A DNA stretch of 49,774 bases from Tomitella biformata AHU 1821 (GTDB taxonomy: Bacteria > Actinomycetota > Actinomycetes > Mycobacteriales > Mycobacteriaceae), in contig NZ_BAVQ01000029.1 of the NCBI RefSeq assembly GCF_000524475.1, positions 1 to 49,774 on the forward strand. Reading direction: 5' to 3'. This document shows positions 1 through 8,596 of this stretch, piece after piece. The position numbers and the translations under genes were made by a program. Numbering within the stretch: the stretch's first letter is position 1; each line of letters starts with the position of its first letter. The notes under the pieces were generated by a model. It had not been told where the DNA came from. It made no database searches and saw only the letters and a list, made by a program, of their open reading frames with translations.

Positions 1-234
1 GAGCATCCCCTGGCGCCGGCGACCGGGGTCTGGCCGCCGTCACCGTGGAGGCTGTCGGTGTCCAGCGATCAGGTAATGGTCGCCGTCCGCCGCCGCCAGG
101 GTGTGCCCGTGCTTACGTGTCATCCGACGCGGCCGGGCGGGCACGGTGCCAGCCCGGTCCGTCAATTCCCTTCAAACGGGCCATGTTGGCGGGGCAGGCC
201 TGGTGTCGCACTCTCTGTTCACGAGGCATGATCC
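1..234. other. Left edge, no supported gene
   Basis: No reading frame here has a recognisable family, a plausible start site and a ribosome binding site together. Short open frames on both strands have the Arg/Pro-rich composition expected of random GC-rich frames. It may hold the decayed end of a gene outside the window. Confidence 0.5.
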
Positions 235-744
235 TCAACCGAAAACCGCGCTCACCAGACCTCTCCCACCTTCGACCCTAGCGGGCCGTCGAGCTGGGAA
301 AACCCAACACCAAAACGATATAAGCCTTTCTCCCGATGCCATCCGGGCGTCGAGATCGGACACCATCGCGCGCACACCGTCGAGGTCGAGGTTGGCGACC
401 TTGGTGAAACGGATGCAGCTTTTGCCGATCTTCACCTTTCCCAGTGTCGGCTCGTAGATCTCCGCCGCATACTTCCCGTCGAGGACGGCGCACACGTACA
501 GGCTCATGTGCCGCTTCTGGTTCGCAAGGGCCAGAAGCGGCCACTCGCTCGCCACCTTCGCGCTCGCGGATTTATAGGGCTGCATCCCGTAGCCGAGCAT
601 CGTGCCCGACATCCCGCCGAACAACACCGGAGCCAGGCCCGGCGCGCTCTCACGGATCAGGGCGTCGAGCTCTCGCAGCTCCGGTTCGCGGGGGCCGCAC
701 TGCGCGAAGTACTCATCCCACGTCGACGCCTGGATGTTGACCAT
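235..744 (-). CDS. DUF1801 (YdhG-like) domain protein
   Basis: A 169-residue cytoplasmic protein. The N-terminal 135 residues read as a DUF1801 domain: a helix with PELRELDALIRE, the segment LFGGMSGTMLGYG, a core strand block HMSLYVCAVLDGKYAAEIYE, then KSCIRFTKVANLDLD. The family has no settled biochemical role. The last 30 or so residues (FPARRPARVEGGRG) look unlike the domain and may be read-through into unrelated DNA after loss of the native stop. The start codon overlaps the stop of the upstream thioesterase gene (TGATG), so the pair is probably translationally coupled. A decayed second copy of the same pair lies near 5.4-5.6 kb. Confidence 0.8.
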   Translation of the reverse strand: MVNIQASTWDEYFAQCGPREPELRELDALIRESAPGLAPVLFGGMSGTMLGYGMQPYKSASAKVASEWPLLALANQKRHMSLYVCAVLDGKYAAEIYEPTLGKVKIGKSCIRFTKVANLDLDGVRAMVSDLDARMASGERLISFWCWVFPARRPARVEGGRGLVSAVFG

Positions 745-1226
745 CAGACCCGAGCACCCGGCCTCGGCCGCAGCGCGATGGGCTCCGCCATGTGGTTAGC
801 CAGGTGCGCGCGGACATCATCCGGCAGCGGCCACGACTTACCCGTGTCCACCGCGACCATGACCATGGTCGCCTCGGTCTTGACGATCGGGTCCGCGTCC
901 TCCGTGACCCGAATCTCCGCGCACAGCGTGGCGCTCGAGCCGCCGAGGTGGCCGATCCAGAACGTCACGAACAGGGGCTCCGTCGAGTAGAACATCTCAC
1001 CGACGTACTCGACTGTCTGCTGCGCGATCAGCATGTTCGCACGGCCCTGCAGGACCTCGAGGATTCCATTGTTGAACGGCAGGCGGCCGGGCACGGGGTG
1101 GCCAAGGTAGAACATCCGCGCCTCCTCGATGATCCGCACCACCGAGGCGTTGCCGACATGCATCGCAGGCGTCATGTCGTCGAGGCGCACGTGGACGCGC
1201 ACGGTGGTCTTGGGTCCAGCCTGCAT
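744..1226 (-). CDS. Hotdog-fold acyl-CoA thioesterase family protein
   Basis: About 160 residues with a 4HBT-like hotdog layout: VRVHVRLDDMTPAMHVGNASVVRIIEEAR, a central helix, then strand segments YSTEPLFVTFWIGHLG and ATLCAEIRV. The conserved Asp and His of the first block fit a bacterial acyl-CoA thioesterase, which hydrolyses acyl-CoA to free acid and CoA. I chose the ATG at 1226 because GGAAGGA lies 7-8 bases upstream; an in-frame GTG at 1244 has no comparable site. The TGATG junction with the DUF1801 gene suggests one transcript. The natural substrate cannot be read from the sequence. Confidence 0.8.
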   Translation of the reverse strand: MQAGPKTTVRVHVRLDDMTPAMHVGNASVVRIIEEARMFYLGHPVPGRLPFNNGILEVLQGRANMLIAQQTVEYVGEMFYSTEPLFVTFWIGHLGGSSATLCAEIRVTEDADPIVKTEATMVMVAVDTGKSWPLPDDVRAHLANHMAEPIALRPRPGARV

Positions 1227-1325
1227 GAAGGGTCCTTCCCGCACGGGTACAAGTCGACGCCAACCCTACGGACGCTGCCCGCGCCCTCCAGCGCGGGCCG
1301 AGATCCCTCGCCGCAGCCCGGCCAC

Positions 1326-1605
1326 GTGTCCCGTCGCCGTTTCCTCGCCCTCGGCGCAGGCTCGGTCGGCGGGGGCCCCTCGGCGTCTCCGCCGGGCAGC
1401 CTGGACTCTTCGGCACACTGCGCAGGGTCCGCGAACCTCGACGAGCCCCAACCGCAACTACTGGATCAGCGGCTACACGTGGACGACGGTGCCCGAGAGG
1501 CTCGAGGCCGCGGGCGTCTCCTGGCGGACCTATCAGGAGTGGGACAACTTCACCGACAACAACCTCGAGTACTTCCTCAGCTTCCAGCAGCTGGTGCACC
1601 GGCTG
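1326..1605 (+). pseudogene. Phospholipase C remnant, two frames
   Basis: Two pieces of a Tat-exported phospholipase C (phosphoesterase) survive in different frames. From a GTG at 1326 the frame reads SRRRFLALGAGSVGGG, a twin-arginine signal start typical of these enzymes. From about 1441, in another frame, PNRNYWISG is followed after a short gap by YTWTTVPERLEAAGVSWR and YQEWDNFTDNNLEYF, which matches the family's central region. The catalytic N-terminal half, the stretch between these motifs and the whole C-terminal half are missing. The gap between pieces is about 40 bases, where an intact gene would have several hundred. It cannot make a functional enzyme. Confidence 0.75.
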
Positions 1606-1756
1606 CTCCAGCATCCCCCACCCTCCAGGCCCTGTACCTGGCGTTGCCCGCGCTGCCGGCGGTCCCGTGCGTGGGCATATCCACCCATCCGCCGCTCCGC
1701 GGAGATACGCCGTTCGCCCGATGCCAGACGCGCCGCCCGCTCTTAGCGTTGACGGC

Positions 1757-2857
1757 ATGGACACCACACAGAAGACACGCGAGATTGAGACCGTCATCAT
1801 CGGGGCCGGCCAGGCTGGCCTGTCCACCGGCTACCACCTGCAGCGTCGCGGGCATCAGTTCGTCATACTCGACGCCAGCGCCCGCGTCGGTGACAACTGG
1901 CGCCAGCAGTGGGACACCCTCAAGCTCTACACGCCGGCGCAGTACGACGGACTGCCAGGGCTGCCGTTCCCCGCGCCGCGATGGTCGTTCCCCGGCAAGG
2001 ATCAGGTGGGCGACTACCTCGATTCCTACGCCCGCCACTTCGACTTGCCGGTGCGGCTGCGGACCCGCGTCGTCAGTGTGGATCCCGACGGCGACGGGTT
2101 CGTCGTCACCACCGACCGCGGCCGCTATTCCTGCCGCAATGTGGTGGTGGCGACGGGCACCTTTGGCCGGACCCCGCGCATCCCGGAGATCGCCTCGGAG
2201 CTGGACCCGGCGATCCTACAGTTGCACTCCAGCCAATACCGGCGGCCGGAACAACTCGGCGCAGGGCCGGTCCTCGTCGTGGGCGCCAGCCACTCGGGCT
2301 GCGACCTCGCGTTCGAGATCGCCAAGACCAATCCAACGGTCCTGGCCGGCCGGGACTGCGGACAGATCCCCCCTCAGTTGGACTCGCGCCAGATGCGCGT
2401 CATGTTCCCCCTGCTGCTCTTCGCATGGCGGCACGTGCTGACCCGTCGTACGCCCGTGGGCCGTAAGACCATGGCGAAGATTCGCCACCATGGCGGCCCG
2501 ATGCTGCGGGTCAAGCGATCCGACCTGGCCGAACGCGGGGTCGAGCGGGTGACATCGCGAGTGGAGTCCGTGGCGGACGGCCGCCCCGTCGTCGACGGCA
2601 CGCCCCGCGACGTCGCGACCATCGTCTGGGCCACCGGATTTCGGCAGTCCTTCGCATGGATCCATCTGCCGATGCTGGGCGACGACGGCTGGCCTCGGGA
2701 AATGCGCGGTGCGGCGACGGAGACGCCCGGGCTCTACTTCTGCGGGCTCAGCTTCCAGTACTGCTTCGGCTCGATGCTGCTGTCCGGGGTCGGGCGCGAC
2801 GCCGGGTTCGTGGCCGGACGGATCGCCGCCCGGAAGGCCCTGACCCCGGTCTCCTGA
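1757..2857 (+). CDS. Flavin-dependent monooxygenase, FMO/Baeyer-Villiger-like
   Basis: A 366-residue flavoprotein. A GAGQAG dinucleotide motif at residues 16-21 binds FAD, and [15 protein letters not shown] near residue 173 forms the NADPH site. VWATGFR sits towards the C terminus, as in flavin-containing monooxygenases. These enzymes use NADPH and O2 to oxygenate nucleophilic or ketone substrates; the substrate here is unknown. I placed the start at the ATG before DTTQKT because the upstream 30 codons are low-complexity. The following TPR-LuxR gene begins about 50 bases downstream on the same strand and may control or share this transcript. Confidence 0.83.
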   Translation: MDTTQKTREIETVIIGAGQAGLSTGYHLQRRGHQFVILDASARVGDNWRQQWDTLKLYTPAQYDGLPGLPFPAPRWSFPGKDQVGDYLDSYARHFDLPVRLRTRVVSVDPDGDGFVVTTDRGRYSCRNVVVATGTFGRTPRIPEIASELDPAILQLHSSQYRRPEQLGAGPVLVVGASHSGCDLAFEIAKTNPTVLAGRDCGQIPPQLDSRQMRVMFPLLLFAWRHVLTRRTPVGRKTMAKIRHHGGPMLRVKRSDLAERGVERVTSRVESVADGRPVVDGTPRDVATIVWATGFRQSFAWIHLPMLGDDGWPREMRGAATETPGLYFCGLSFQYCFGSMLLSGVGRDAGFVAGRIAARKALTPVS

Positions 2858-2907
2858 CACGGTGCAGGCCGCCCGCCGCGCCGTACCCTCGATTGAGGAG
2901 GCATCCG

Positions 2908-4536
2908 GTGGGCGAGATCGACGAGCGGGCGCAGGCGAGCGACCTATTCGCGCGCGGCGACTGGGCCGCGGCGTTCGAGGCCTGGTCCCGGGTGGAGCTC
3001 GGTGAGCTCTCTCCACCCGAACTCGACCAGTGCGCCACGGCCGCCGAGCTCGTCGGTCGCCACGACGTGGCGGTCCAGGCCCTGCAGCGGGCGTTCGCCG
3101 TCAACCAGGAGTGCGGCGACCTGGCCCAGTCCGTGCGGTGCGCATTCCGGCTGGCAATGTCCGCGGCCGCGCACGGAGAGCCGGCTCTGTCCACGGGTTG
3201 GACCAACCGGGCCGAGGGCCTGGTGGTCGAGCTCGCCCAGGGCTCGGCGGAACGCGGCTGGGTCGCCTTCCTGCGCATGTTCCGCCATCTGAACACGGAG
3301 GCATTCGCGCTGGCCTCGGCCGCGGCAGATGAGGCTGCGGACGCCGGGCGCAGGCACCGCGACCCCGACCTGACCGCGATGGGGATGTGCGCGCAGGGCC
3401 GGATGGCGCTGTACACCGGCCAGGCGACCGAGGGGCTCGAGCTGCTCGACGGGGCGATGGTGCGGGTGATCGCCGGCGAGACGTCGCCGATCATCGCCGG
3501 TCACGTGTACTGCACGGCGATCGAGGGCTGCCAGGAGATCGGCGATTTCTCCCGCGTCGCGGAGTGGACGGCGGCACTGGAGCGATGGTGCGACGCGCAG
3601 CCGGGGCTGCTGGCGTTCACCGGCCAGTGCGCCGTGCACCGAGGCCAGTTGCTGCGGGTGCACGGGGACTGGGCCGGCGCGCTCGCGGAGCTCGAGCGCG
3701 CCACGCGCCGCTACATCGCCGTCGGGGCGATGGACGCCGTGGCCCTCGCCGCGTGTGAGACCGGCGATCTGCTGCGGTTGCGCGGCGCCTACGAGGGGGC
3801 CGACGCGGCATACGAGCGGGCGGCCGAGCGCGGCCTGGACCCGCAGCCCGGACTCGCGCTGCTGTGGCTCGCGCAGGGCCGAGCCGGTGCGGCACGCGCG
3901 ACGATCGCCCGCCAACTGGCCGAGCCCGGCGGCCCGGTCCAGCGGTGCCGTCTGCTGCCGGCCGCCGTGGACGTGCTGCTCACCACGGGCGAGGTCGAGG
4001 ACGCGCGGGTTCTCGCGGGCGAGCTATTCGAGCTCGCCGCCGCCTTCGGGTCCCTCTCGTTGGCGGCGGCGGCTGCCCAGGCCGCGGGCGCGGTCGAGTT
4101 GGCCGCTGGCGACCCGGCCGGCGCGCTGCCCTACCTGCGCAAGGCGCAGCATGTGTGGGCTCGGGCGGAGAGCCCGTACGACCAGGCTCGGGTCCGGGCC
4201 CTCACCGGCCGCGCGCTCGCCGCGCTCGGCGACGCGGAGTCCTCGCGCCGCGAGCTCGTGGCCGCGCGGGCCGGGTTCCACCTGCTCGGAGCGGATCCGG
4301 ACGCCGAGCAGGTGGATCGGCTGCTATCCCCCGCCGCGGTGCCCGGCGGGCTCACCGCCCGCGAGGCCGAGGTGCTGCGTCTGGTCGCGACCGGGCGCAG
4401 CAACCTCCAGATCGCCGATGACCTGGTGCTCAGCGAGAAGACCGTGGCGCGGCACCTGTCGAACATCTTCGGCAAGCTCGGCGTGGGGTCGCGGACCGCC
4501 GCGGCGGCGTACGCGTTCGAGCGCGGCCTGGCCTGA
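2908..4536 (+). CDS. TPR-containing LuxR-family transcriptional regulator
   Basis: A 542-residue regulator. The first 470 residues are Ala-rich helical hairpins resembling TPR repeats ([38 protein letters not shown]). The last 63 residues are a LuxR/GerE helix-turn-helix: [19 protein letters not shown], then [19 protein letters not shown]. It lacks the Walker-type ATPase domain of full LAL regulators, so it resembles their C-terminal half. The GTG start has GAGGAG 7 bases upstream, and the much longer upstream frame overlaps the flavoprotein gene and is not coding. Targets are probably local, but this is inference from position. Confidence 0.85.
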   Translation: MGEIDERAQASDLFARGDWAAAFEAWSRVELGELSPPELDQCATAAELVGRHDVAVQALQRAFAVNQECGDLAQSVRCAFRLAMSAAAHGEPALSTGWTNRAEGLVVELAQGSAERGWVAFLRMFRHLNTEAFALASAAADEAADAGRRHRDPDLTAMGMCAQGRMALYTGQATEGLELLDGAMVRVIAGETSPIIAGHVYCTAIEGCQEIGDFSRVAEWTAALERWCDAQPGLLAFTGQCAVHRGQLLRVHGDWAGALAELERATRRYIAVGAMDAVALAACETGDLLRLRGAYEGADAAYERAAERGLDPQPGLALLWLAQGRAGAARATIARQLAEPGGPVQRCRLLPAAVDVLLTTGEVEDARVLAGELFELAAAFGSLSLAAAAAQAAGAVELAAGDPAGALPYLRKAQHVWARAESPYDQARVRALTGRALAALGDAESSRRELVAARAGFHLLGADPDAEQVDRLLSPAAVPGGLTAREAEVLRLVATGRSNLQIADDLVLSEKTVARHLSNIFGKLGVGSRTAAAAYAFERGLA

Positions 4537-4599
4537 GCCAGTTCGAATCAATTGGCCGCGGCCCCTATGACCGTTGCGCTGACATAAAACATAAGCAGT

Positions 4600-4693
4600 A
4601 TTTTCATACCGCATATAGAATCTCAGACGCTCTGCCACAATCGATACTTCGACCAATTTCATCCTCCGCAGAATCCTTTAGGAGTACAGAAAT
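4600..4693 (+). promoter_or_regulatory. AT-rich leader of first secreted-protein gene
   Basis: This stretch is clearly more AT-rich than its surroundings. It contains TATAGAAT near 4613, a possible -10 region, and TTAGGAG 9-10 bases before the ATG at 4694. A -35 box is not convincing. It separates the secreted-protein gene from the LuxR gene and suggests a separate promoter. Confidence 0.4.
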
Positions 4694-5290
4694 ATGCCGA
4701 AGAGAACCCTCATAACCCGAGTCTCGACAGCCGCGATCGCAGTAGCCGGCGCGTTGGCACTCACCCTCCCGGGAGTCGCGAATGCCGCCGACCCGGTCCC
4801 CCCGCCGCCGACCCTCGCCGCCCACGTCGACGGCGACACGATCGTCATGAAGGCCACCCCGCCCGCAGGCACCACCGGTCTCACGTGCTTGCCCGTCGTC
4901 TTGTCCGCCATCGACGCCATTCCATTCTCGGTCGCACCGCCGACCGACTTGGTCTCCCTTCTCCCCCTCCTCAAGGGCGGATTCCCCTACGACGTTGATG
5001 CTGATGGCAACTCCGTGACGGACCCGCTCGCGCCCGGCGCGTACGCCGTGGTCGGAGCCTGCCTCAACGGGCTCACGCTGGAGGGCTACACCTTCAAGGT
5101 CCTGTTCGTGCCTAGCGGCTTCGGGAGCATCAGCCAAGCGGTGGACCTGGGTAGCGGGGTCCTCGAGCTGGATAACGGCCTCAAGATCATCATGGATCAG
5201 ATCTCCTCCGGCGCCGGCAGCGCCATACTTACCGACAATCTCAACATCGGCTCACTGACCGGCGGGAGCGGCGAAAACAGCAGCAGCTAA
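4694..5290 (+). CDS. Secreted protein of unknown function, paralogue A
   Basis: A 198-residue exported protein. Residues 1-31 are a Sec signal peptide: KR start, hydrophobic core AAIAVAGALALTL, and ANA before the cut. The mature part starts with a Pro-rich linker, then a strand-rich domain with two cysteines (TGLTCLPV and VGACLNG) that could form one disulphide, and ends in a Gly/Ser-rich tail. It shares its whole plan with the protein at 5727-6437: the linker, the first Cys followed by PVVLSAIDAIPF, the GAYAVVGAC block, and a hydrophobic segment ending in a run like LDNGLKIIMDQI. I do not recognise the family. A terminator follows. Confidence 0.8.
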   Translation: MPKRTLITRVSTAAIAVAGALALTLPGVANAADPVPPPPTLAAHVDGDTIVMKATPPAGTTGLTCLPVVLSAIDAIPFSVAPPTDLVSLLPLLKGGFPYDVDADGNSVTDPLAPGAYAVVGACLNGLTLEGYTFKVLFVPSGFGSISQAVDLGSGVLELDNGLKIIMDQISSGAGSAILTDNLNIGSLTGGSGENSSS

Positions 5291-5309
5291 TCCATACCAG
5301 TTGCCGATT

Positions 5310-5336
5310 GCCCGCACCCGACCTTCGAGTGCGGGC
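5310..5336 (+). terminator. Rho-independent-like hairpin after paralogue A
   Basis: GCCCGCAC and GTGCGGGC form a perfect 8-bp stem around an 11-base loop, 20 bases after the stop codon. There is no clear T-run, as is common in high-GC actinobacteria. Confidence 0.6.
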
Positions 5337-5380
5337 ATTCGCCGTGGACCGGGCTGCGGCGGGCGCTAACAAACCGGCCC

Positions 5381-5600
5381 ATGTTCCGTTTCTGGTTCGC
5401 AAACATCACTGGGGCAATCCCGGGGCGCTCTCACGGATCAACGCGTCGAGCTCGCGCAGCTCCGGCTCGCGCGGGCCGCACCATCAGGCCCGGCGACGTC
5501 ATCGGGCAGCGGCCAGGTTCTGCCTGTCTCCTCGTGCACCACGTACTCCACGGTCTGCTGGCCGATCGCCACCGAGGCATTGACCTCCGGCCACTGCGCC
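5381..5600 (-). pseudogene. Decayed second copy of DUF1801/thioesterase pair
   Basis: Blocks of this region match the 506-1156 region in the same order and orientation, with deletions between them. 5381-5402 matches 506-527 (20 of 22 bases), and 5425-5480 matches 644-699 (51 of 56 bases). CCATCAG at 5481 corresponds to the DUF1801/thioesterase junction. Bases from about 5500 to 5575 match separate pieces of the thioesterase gene at 816-850, 999-1025 and 1138-1155. On the minus strand a short frame still reads IGQQTVEYV and GRTWPLPDDV, against AQQTVEYV and GKSWPLPDDV in the intact gene. The copy is broken beyond function. Confidence 0.82.
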
Positions 5601-5726
5601 CTGCGCAATAACGTGTGACAGTTCACAGCAATATGGACGCACGACTAGCAGTGGCCCTTTTCTCTGGCAGCATCCTGGTGGGGCAGAACCGTCCGCCACT
5701 ATCCAGCACCAAATCCAGGAGTCCAG

Positions 5727-6437
5727 ATGTCACTGAGGAGAATGCTCACCCGCGGGACGACGGGCGCTATCGCTCTGACCGGCGCCCTAGCCCTCGCATT
5801 GCCCGGGCTGGCGAGCGCGGACGAGACCGTCCCCCCAGCGCCGCAGGCCAAACCCGTCGTGACATCCAAGGTCTCCGGCAACACGATTGGGATCCACATC
5901 GCGCCGCCCGCGGACACGGACTGCGAGCTGGTCCCCGCGGTGCTTTCGCCCATCGACGCCCTTCCCCTCGTGACTGGCGCCGCCGTCGACCTCGGCACCC
6001 TCCCCACGTTCGGCGCACCCTATAAGGCCAACGGGGAGAACAGCTGGACCACCGGAGAGCTCGGCGACGGCATCTACGTCGTCGCCGGCGCCTGCCAGAG
6101 CGCGGACGCGGTCACCTACGCCTACACCTTCGGCTTCGTCCCCGGCAGCATCCTCGGGACCATCCCGCAGGTCTTGAATCTGGGCAGCACCGTCCTCACG
6201 ATGCCCGGCGGCATGGACCTGATCATGCAGGTGATCGGCAGCGACATGTTCGGCGGCGACCAGAGCAGTGGCGACGGCGACGGCGCGGGCACCACCGACC
6301 CGGGCGCCGAGCAGCCTGGCGGCGACGAGGGCGGCAGCCCCCTCGACGGACTCGACATGGGCAGCCTGGCCGCCATCTTCGGCGGTGGAGCGGACGCGGC
6401 ACCTGACACGGGCGCGGGTGCTGGCACCACCGAGTAG
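5727..6437 (+). CDS. Secreted protein of unknown function, paralogue B
   Basis: A 236-residue exported protein, paralogous to the one at 4694-5290. Residues 1-31 are a signal peptide (LRR start, core AIALTGALALALP, cut after ASA). The mature domain keeps two cysteines (DTDCELVP and VAGACQSA), the block VLSPIDALPL, and FVPGSILGTIPQVLNLGS near the end of the domain. Unlike its paralogue it carries a C-terminal tail of about 60 residues rich in Asp, Gly and Glu (GDGDGAGTTD, GGDEGGSP), probably flexible. CAGGAG lies 5 bases before the ATG. No known family is recognised; surface or secreted location is inferred from the signal peptide. Confidence 0.8.
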   Translation: MSLRRMLTRGTTGAIALTGALALALPGLASADETVPPAPQAKPVVTSKVSGNTIGIHIAPPADTDCELVPAVLSPIDALPLVTGAAVDLGTLPTFGAPYKANGENSWTTGELGDGIYVVAGACQSADAVTYAYTFGFVPGSILGTIPQVLNLGSTVLTMPGGMDLIMQVIGSDMFGGDQSSGDGDGAGTTDPGAEQPGGDEGGSPLDGLDMGSLAAIFGGGADAAPDTGAGAGTTE

Positions 6438-6443
6438 CTCACC

Positions 6444-6490
6444 GTAATGAGGACGGCTCGCGCCATCATGGCGCGAGCCGTCCTCATTAC
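6444..6490. terminator. Bidirectional terminator, perfect 22-bp stem
   Basis: Bases 6444-6465 and 6469-6490 are perfect inverted complements separated by a TCA loop. The hairpin lies between the converging secreted-protein gene and htpG and can serve both. The outer AATGA/TCATT pairs give a weak T-rich tract on each strand. Confidence 0.85.
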
Positions 6491-6522
6491 AGTGCGGAAC
6501 CGCTACAGCTTGTCTGGAACCA

Positions 6523-8442
6523 CTACAGCGCCGCGGTGAGCCGCTCGCCCAGCAGCTTCGCAAACTGCGCCGGGTTGGCCAGTTCGCCGCCCTCAGCCAG
6601 CACCGCCATGCCGAGCACCAGCTCGGCGGTGTCGGCCAGCACCGTGTCCTCGGCGTTCGCCTCGTGCGCCGCCCGCAGCCCCTCGATCAGCGGGTGCGTC
6701 GGGTTCAGCTCGAGGATCCGCTTGGCCGTGGGGATCTCTTGGCCCGACGCGCGGAACATCTGCTCCAGCGCGGGGGTCATGTCGAAGGCGTCGCCGACGA
6801 CGCACGCCGGGGACTCGGTCAGTCGCGTCGACAGTCGCACCTCCTTGACCTGCTCGTCGAGGGTCTCCTGTAGCCAGGTGAGCAGCTCCGCGAAGTCGCG
6901 GCCCCGCTGCTCGCGCTCGTTCTCGCCAGCGGCGCGCTCCTCCTCGGTGTCCAGGTCGACCTCGCCCTTGGCGATCGACTGGAAGGTCTTGCCGTCGAAC
7001 TCCGGCACCTGGTCCACCCAGACCTCGTCGACGGGGTCTGTGAGGATCAGCACCTCGCGGCCCTTGGCGCGGAAGGCCTCCATGTGCGGGGAGCCCTCGA
7101 TCTGCGCGCGGGTCTCGCCCGTCATGAAGTAGATCTGTCCCTGGCCCTCGGGCATCCGCTCGACGTACTCGGCGAGCGTCGTCACGCCGTCCTCCGAGTT
7201 GGTGGACGAGAAGGACGAGAGCCCCAGGATCGTGTCCCGGTTGTCCTGGTCGGAGAGCAGCCCCTCCTTGAGGACGCGCCCGAACTGGCCCCATAGCGTC
7301 GTGTAGTCAGCAGCCCTGGATCGCTGTATTTCCCCGATGGTGGAGAGCACCTTCTTGACCAGGCGTCGCTGGATCAGCCGCAGCTGCCGGTCCTGCTGCA
7401 GGATTTCACGCGAGACGTTCAGCGAGAGGTCCTGTGCGTCCACCACACCCTTGACGAAGCGCAGGTACTCCGGCATCAGCTCCTCGCAGTCGTCCATGAT
7501 GAACACGCGCTTGACGTAGAGCTGCACGCCGGTCTTGGACTCACGCTGAAACAGGTCGAACGGCGCTTGCGTCGGGATGAAGAGCAGTGCCTGGTACTCG
7601 AACGTGCCCTCCGCCCGCATGGGGATGATCTCGAGGGGCTCGTCCCAGCCGCGGCTGACGTGGCGGTAGAACTCGGTGTACTCCTCGTCGGTGACCTCGC
7701 TGCGGGGTCGGGTCCACAGCGCCTTCATCGAGTTGAGGGTGACCATCTCGGTCGTGGGCGCGCCGTCTTCCTCTGTGGCCGGGAGTTCACGGGCCATCCG
7801 CACAGGCCAGGAGATGAAGTCCGAGTACCGCTTGACAATCTCGGTGAGCTTCCACTCCGCGGTGTAGTCGAAGAGGTGGTCCTCGTCGTCATGCGGCTTC
7901 AAGTGCAGTGTCACCGTCGTGCCCTGTGGGGCGTCGGCGACCTCCTCGATGGTGTACGTGTCCTCGCCGCTGGACTCCCAGCGCGTGCCAGCCTGCTCGC
8001 CAGCCTTGCGGGTGAGCAGCGTGACCTTGTCCGCGACCATGAAGGTGGAGTAGAAACCGATGCCGAACTGGCCGATCAGCTCCTCCGGCGCGGCCGAGGA
8101 CTGCGCGGCCGCCATGGCCTTCCGCATCTCGCCGGTGCCGGACTTGGCGAGGGTGCCGATCAGGTCGATGACCTCCTCGCGGGACATGCCGATGCCGTTG
8201 TCGCGAACGGCCAGCGTGCGGGCCTCGGCGTCCACCACGAGCTCGATGTGCAGATCCGACGTGTCCGCCACCAGATCCTTGTCTTGGAACGCCGCCAACC
8301 GCAGCTTGTCCAGCGCGTCCGAGGAGTTGGAGACCAACTCACGCAGGAACGTGTCCTTATTGGTGTAGATCGAGTGGATCATCAGATCCAGCAATTGACG
8401 CGTCTGCGCCTGGAATTCACGTTGTTCGACCTGGGCGGTCAC
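6523..8442 (-). CDS. htpG: Molecular chaperone HtpG (Hsp90 family)
   Basis: A cytoplasmic ATP-dependent chaperone of about 639 residues, the usual family length. The N-terminal GHKL ATPase shows NSSDALDKLR, DNGIGMS and GQFGIGFYS. The middle domain holds TRPRSEVTDEEYTEFY and SLNVSREILQQDR, and the C-terminal dimerisation region reaches the end. I chose the GTG at 8442 (VTAQVEQREFQAQ) because GAAAGGA lies 6 bases upstream; the longer frame adds about 67 non-conserved residues. It ends at the bidirectional hairpin and is divergent from the small membrane protein at 8597. No clear HrcA or HspR operator was seen upstream. Confidence 0.96.
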   Translation of the reverse strand: MTAQVEQREFQAQTRQLLDLMIHSIYTNKDTFLRELVSNSSDALDKLRLAAFQDKDLVADTSDLHIELVVDAEARTLAVRDNGIGMSREEVIDLIGTLAKSGTGEMRKAMAAAQSSAAPEELIGQFGIGFYSTFMVADKVTLLTRKAGEQAGTRWESSGEDTYTIEEVADAPQGTTVTLHLKPHDDEDHLFDYTAEWKLTEIVKRYSDFISWPVRMARELPATEEDGAPTTEMVTLNSMKALWTRPRSEVTDEEYTEFYRHVSRGWDEPLEIIPMRAEGTFEYQALLFIPTQAPFDLFQRESKTGVQLYVKRVFIMDDCEELMPEYLRFVKGVVDAQDLSLNVSREILQQDRQLRLIQRRLVKKVLSTIGEIQRSRAADYTTLWGQFGRVLKEGLLSDQDNRDTILGLSSFSSTNSEDGVTTLAEYVERMPEGQGQIYFMTGETRAQIEGSPHMEAFRAKGREVLILTDPVDEVWVDQVPEFDGKTFQSIAKGEVDLDTEEERAAGENEREQRGRDFAELLTWLQETLDEQVKEVRLSTRLTESPACVVGDAFDMTPALEQMFRASGQEIPTAKRILELNPTHPLIEGLRAAHEANAEDTVLADTAELVLGMAVLAEGGELANPAQFAKLLGERLTAAL

Positions 8443-8517
8443 GGCGATCCTTTCAACCGGGGAATACTCGATCGGCATCCTACTTGGGCCCCCGGCGCCA
8501 CCTGACAGAAACCCGGC

Positions 8518-8547
8518 TTGACAAGCCCATACACAGTGCAACATTCT
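8518..8547 (+). promoter_or_regulatory. Putative sigma-70-type promoter
   Basis: TTGACA at 8518-8523 is a consensus -35 box. CATTCT at 8542-8547 is a fair -10 box after an 18-base spacer. It points towards the membrane-protein gene starting at 8597, whose GGGGAG site lies at 8581. Confidence 0.5.
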
Positions 8548-8596
8548 TATCAAACTGACTGGAATCGTCCGGTCCGATTTTGGGGAGATTGTCGCA

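Noticed and set aside
792-2441. A 549-residue plus-strand frame covering the thioesterase and monooxygenase.
   Set aside because: Only the short SRRRFLALGAG piece has meaning; the remainder is antisense or out of frame to real genes. I used that piece for the phospholipase C remnant only.
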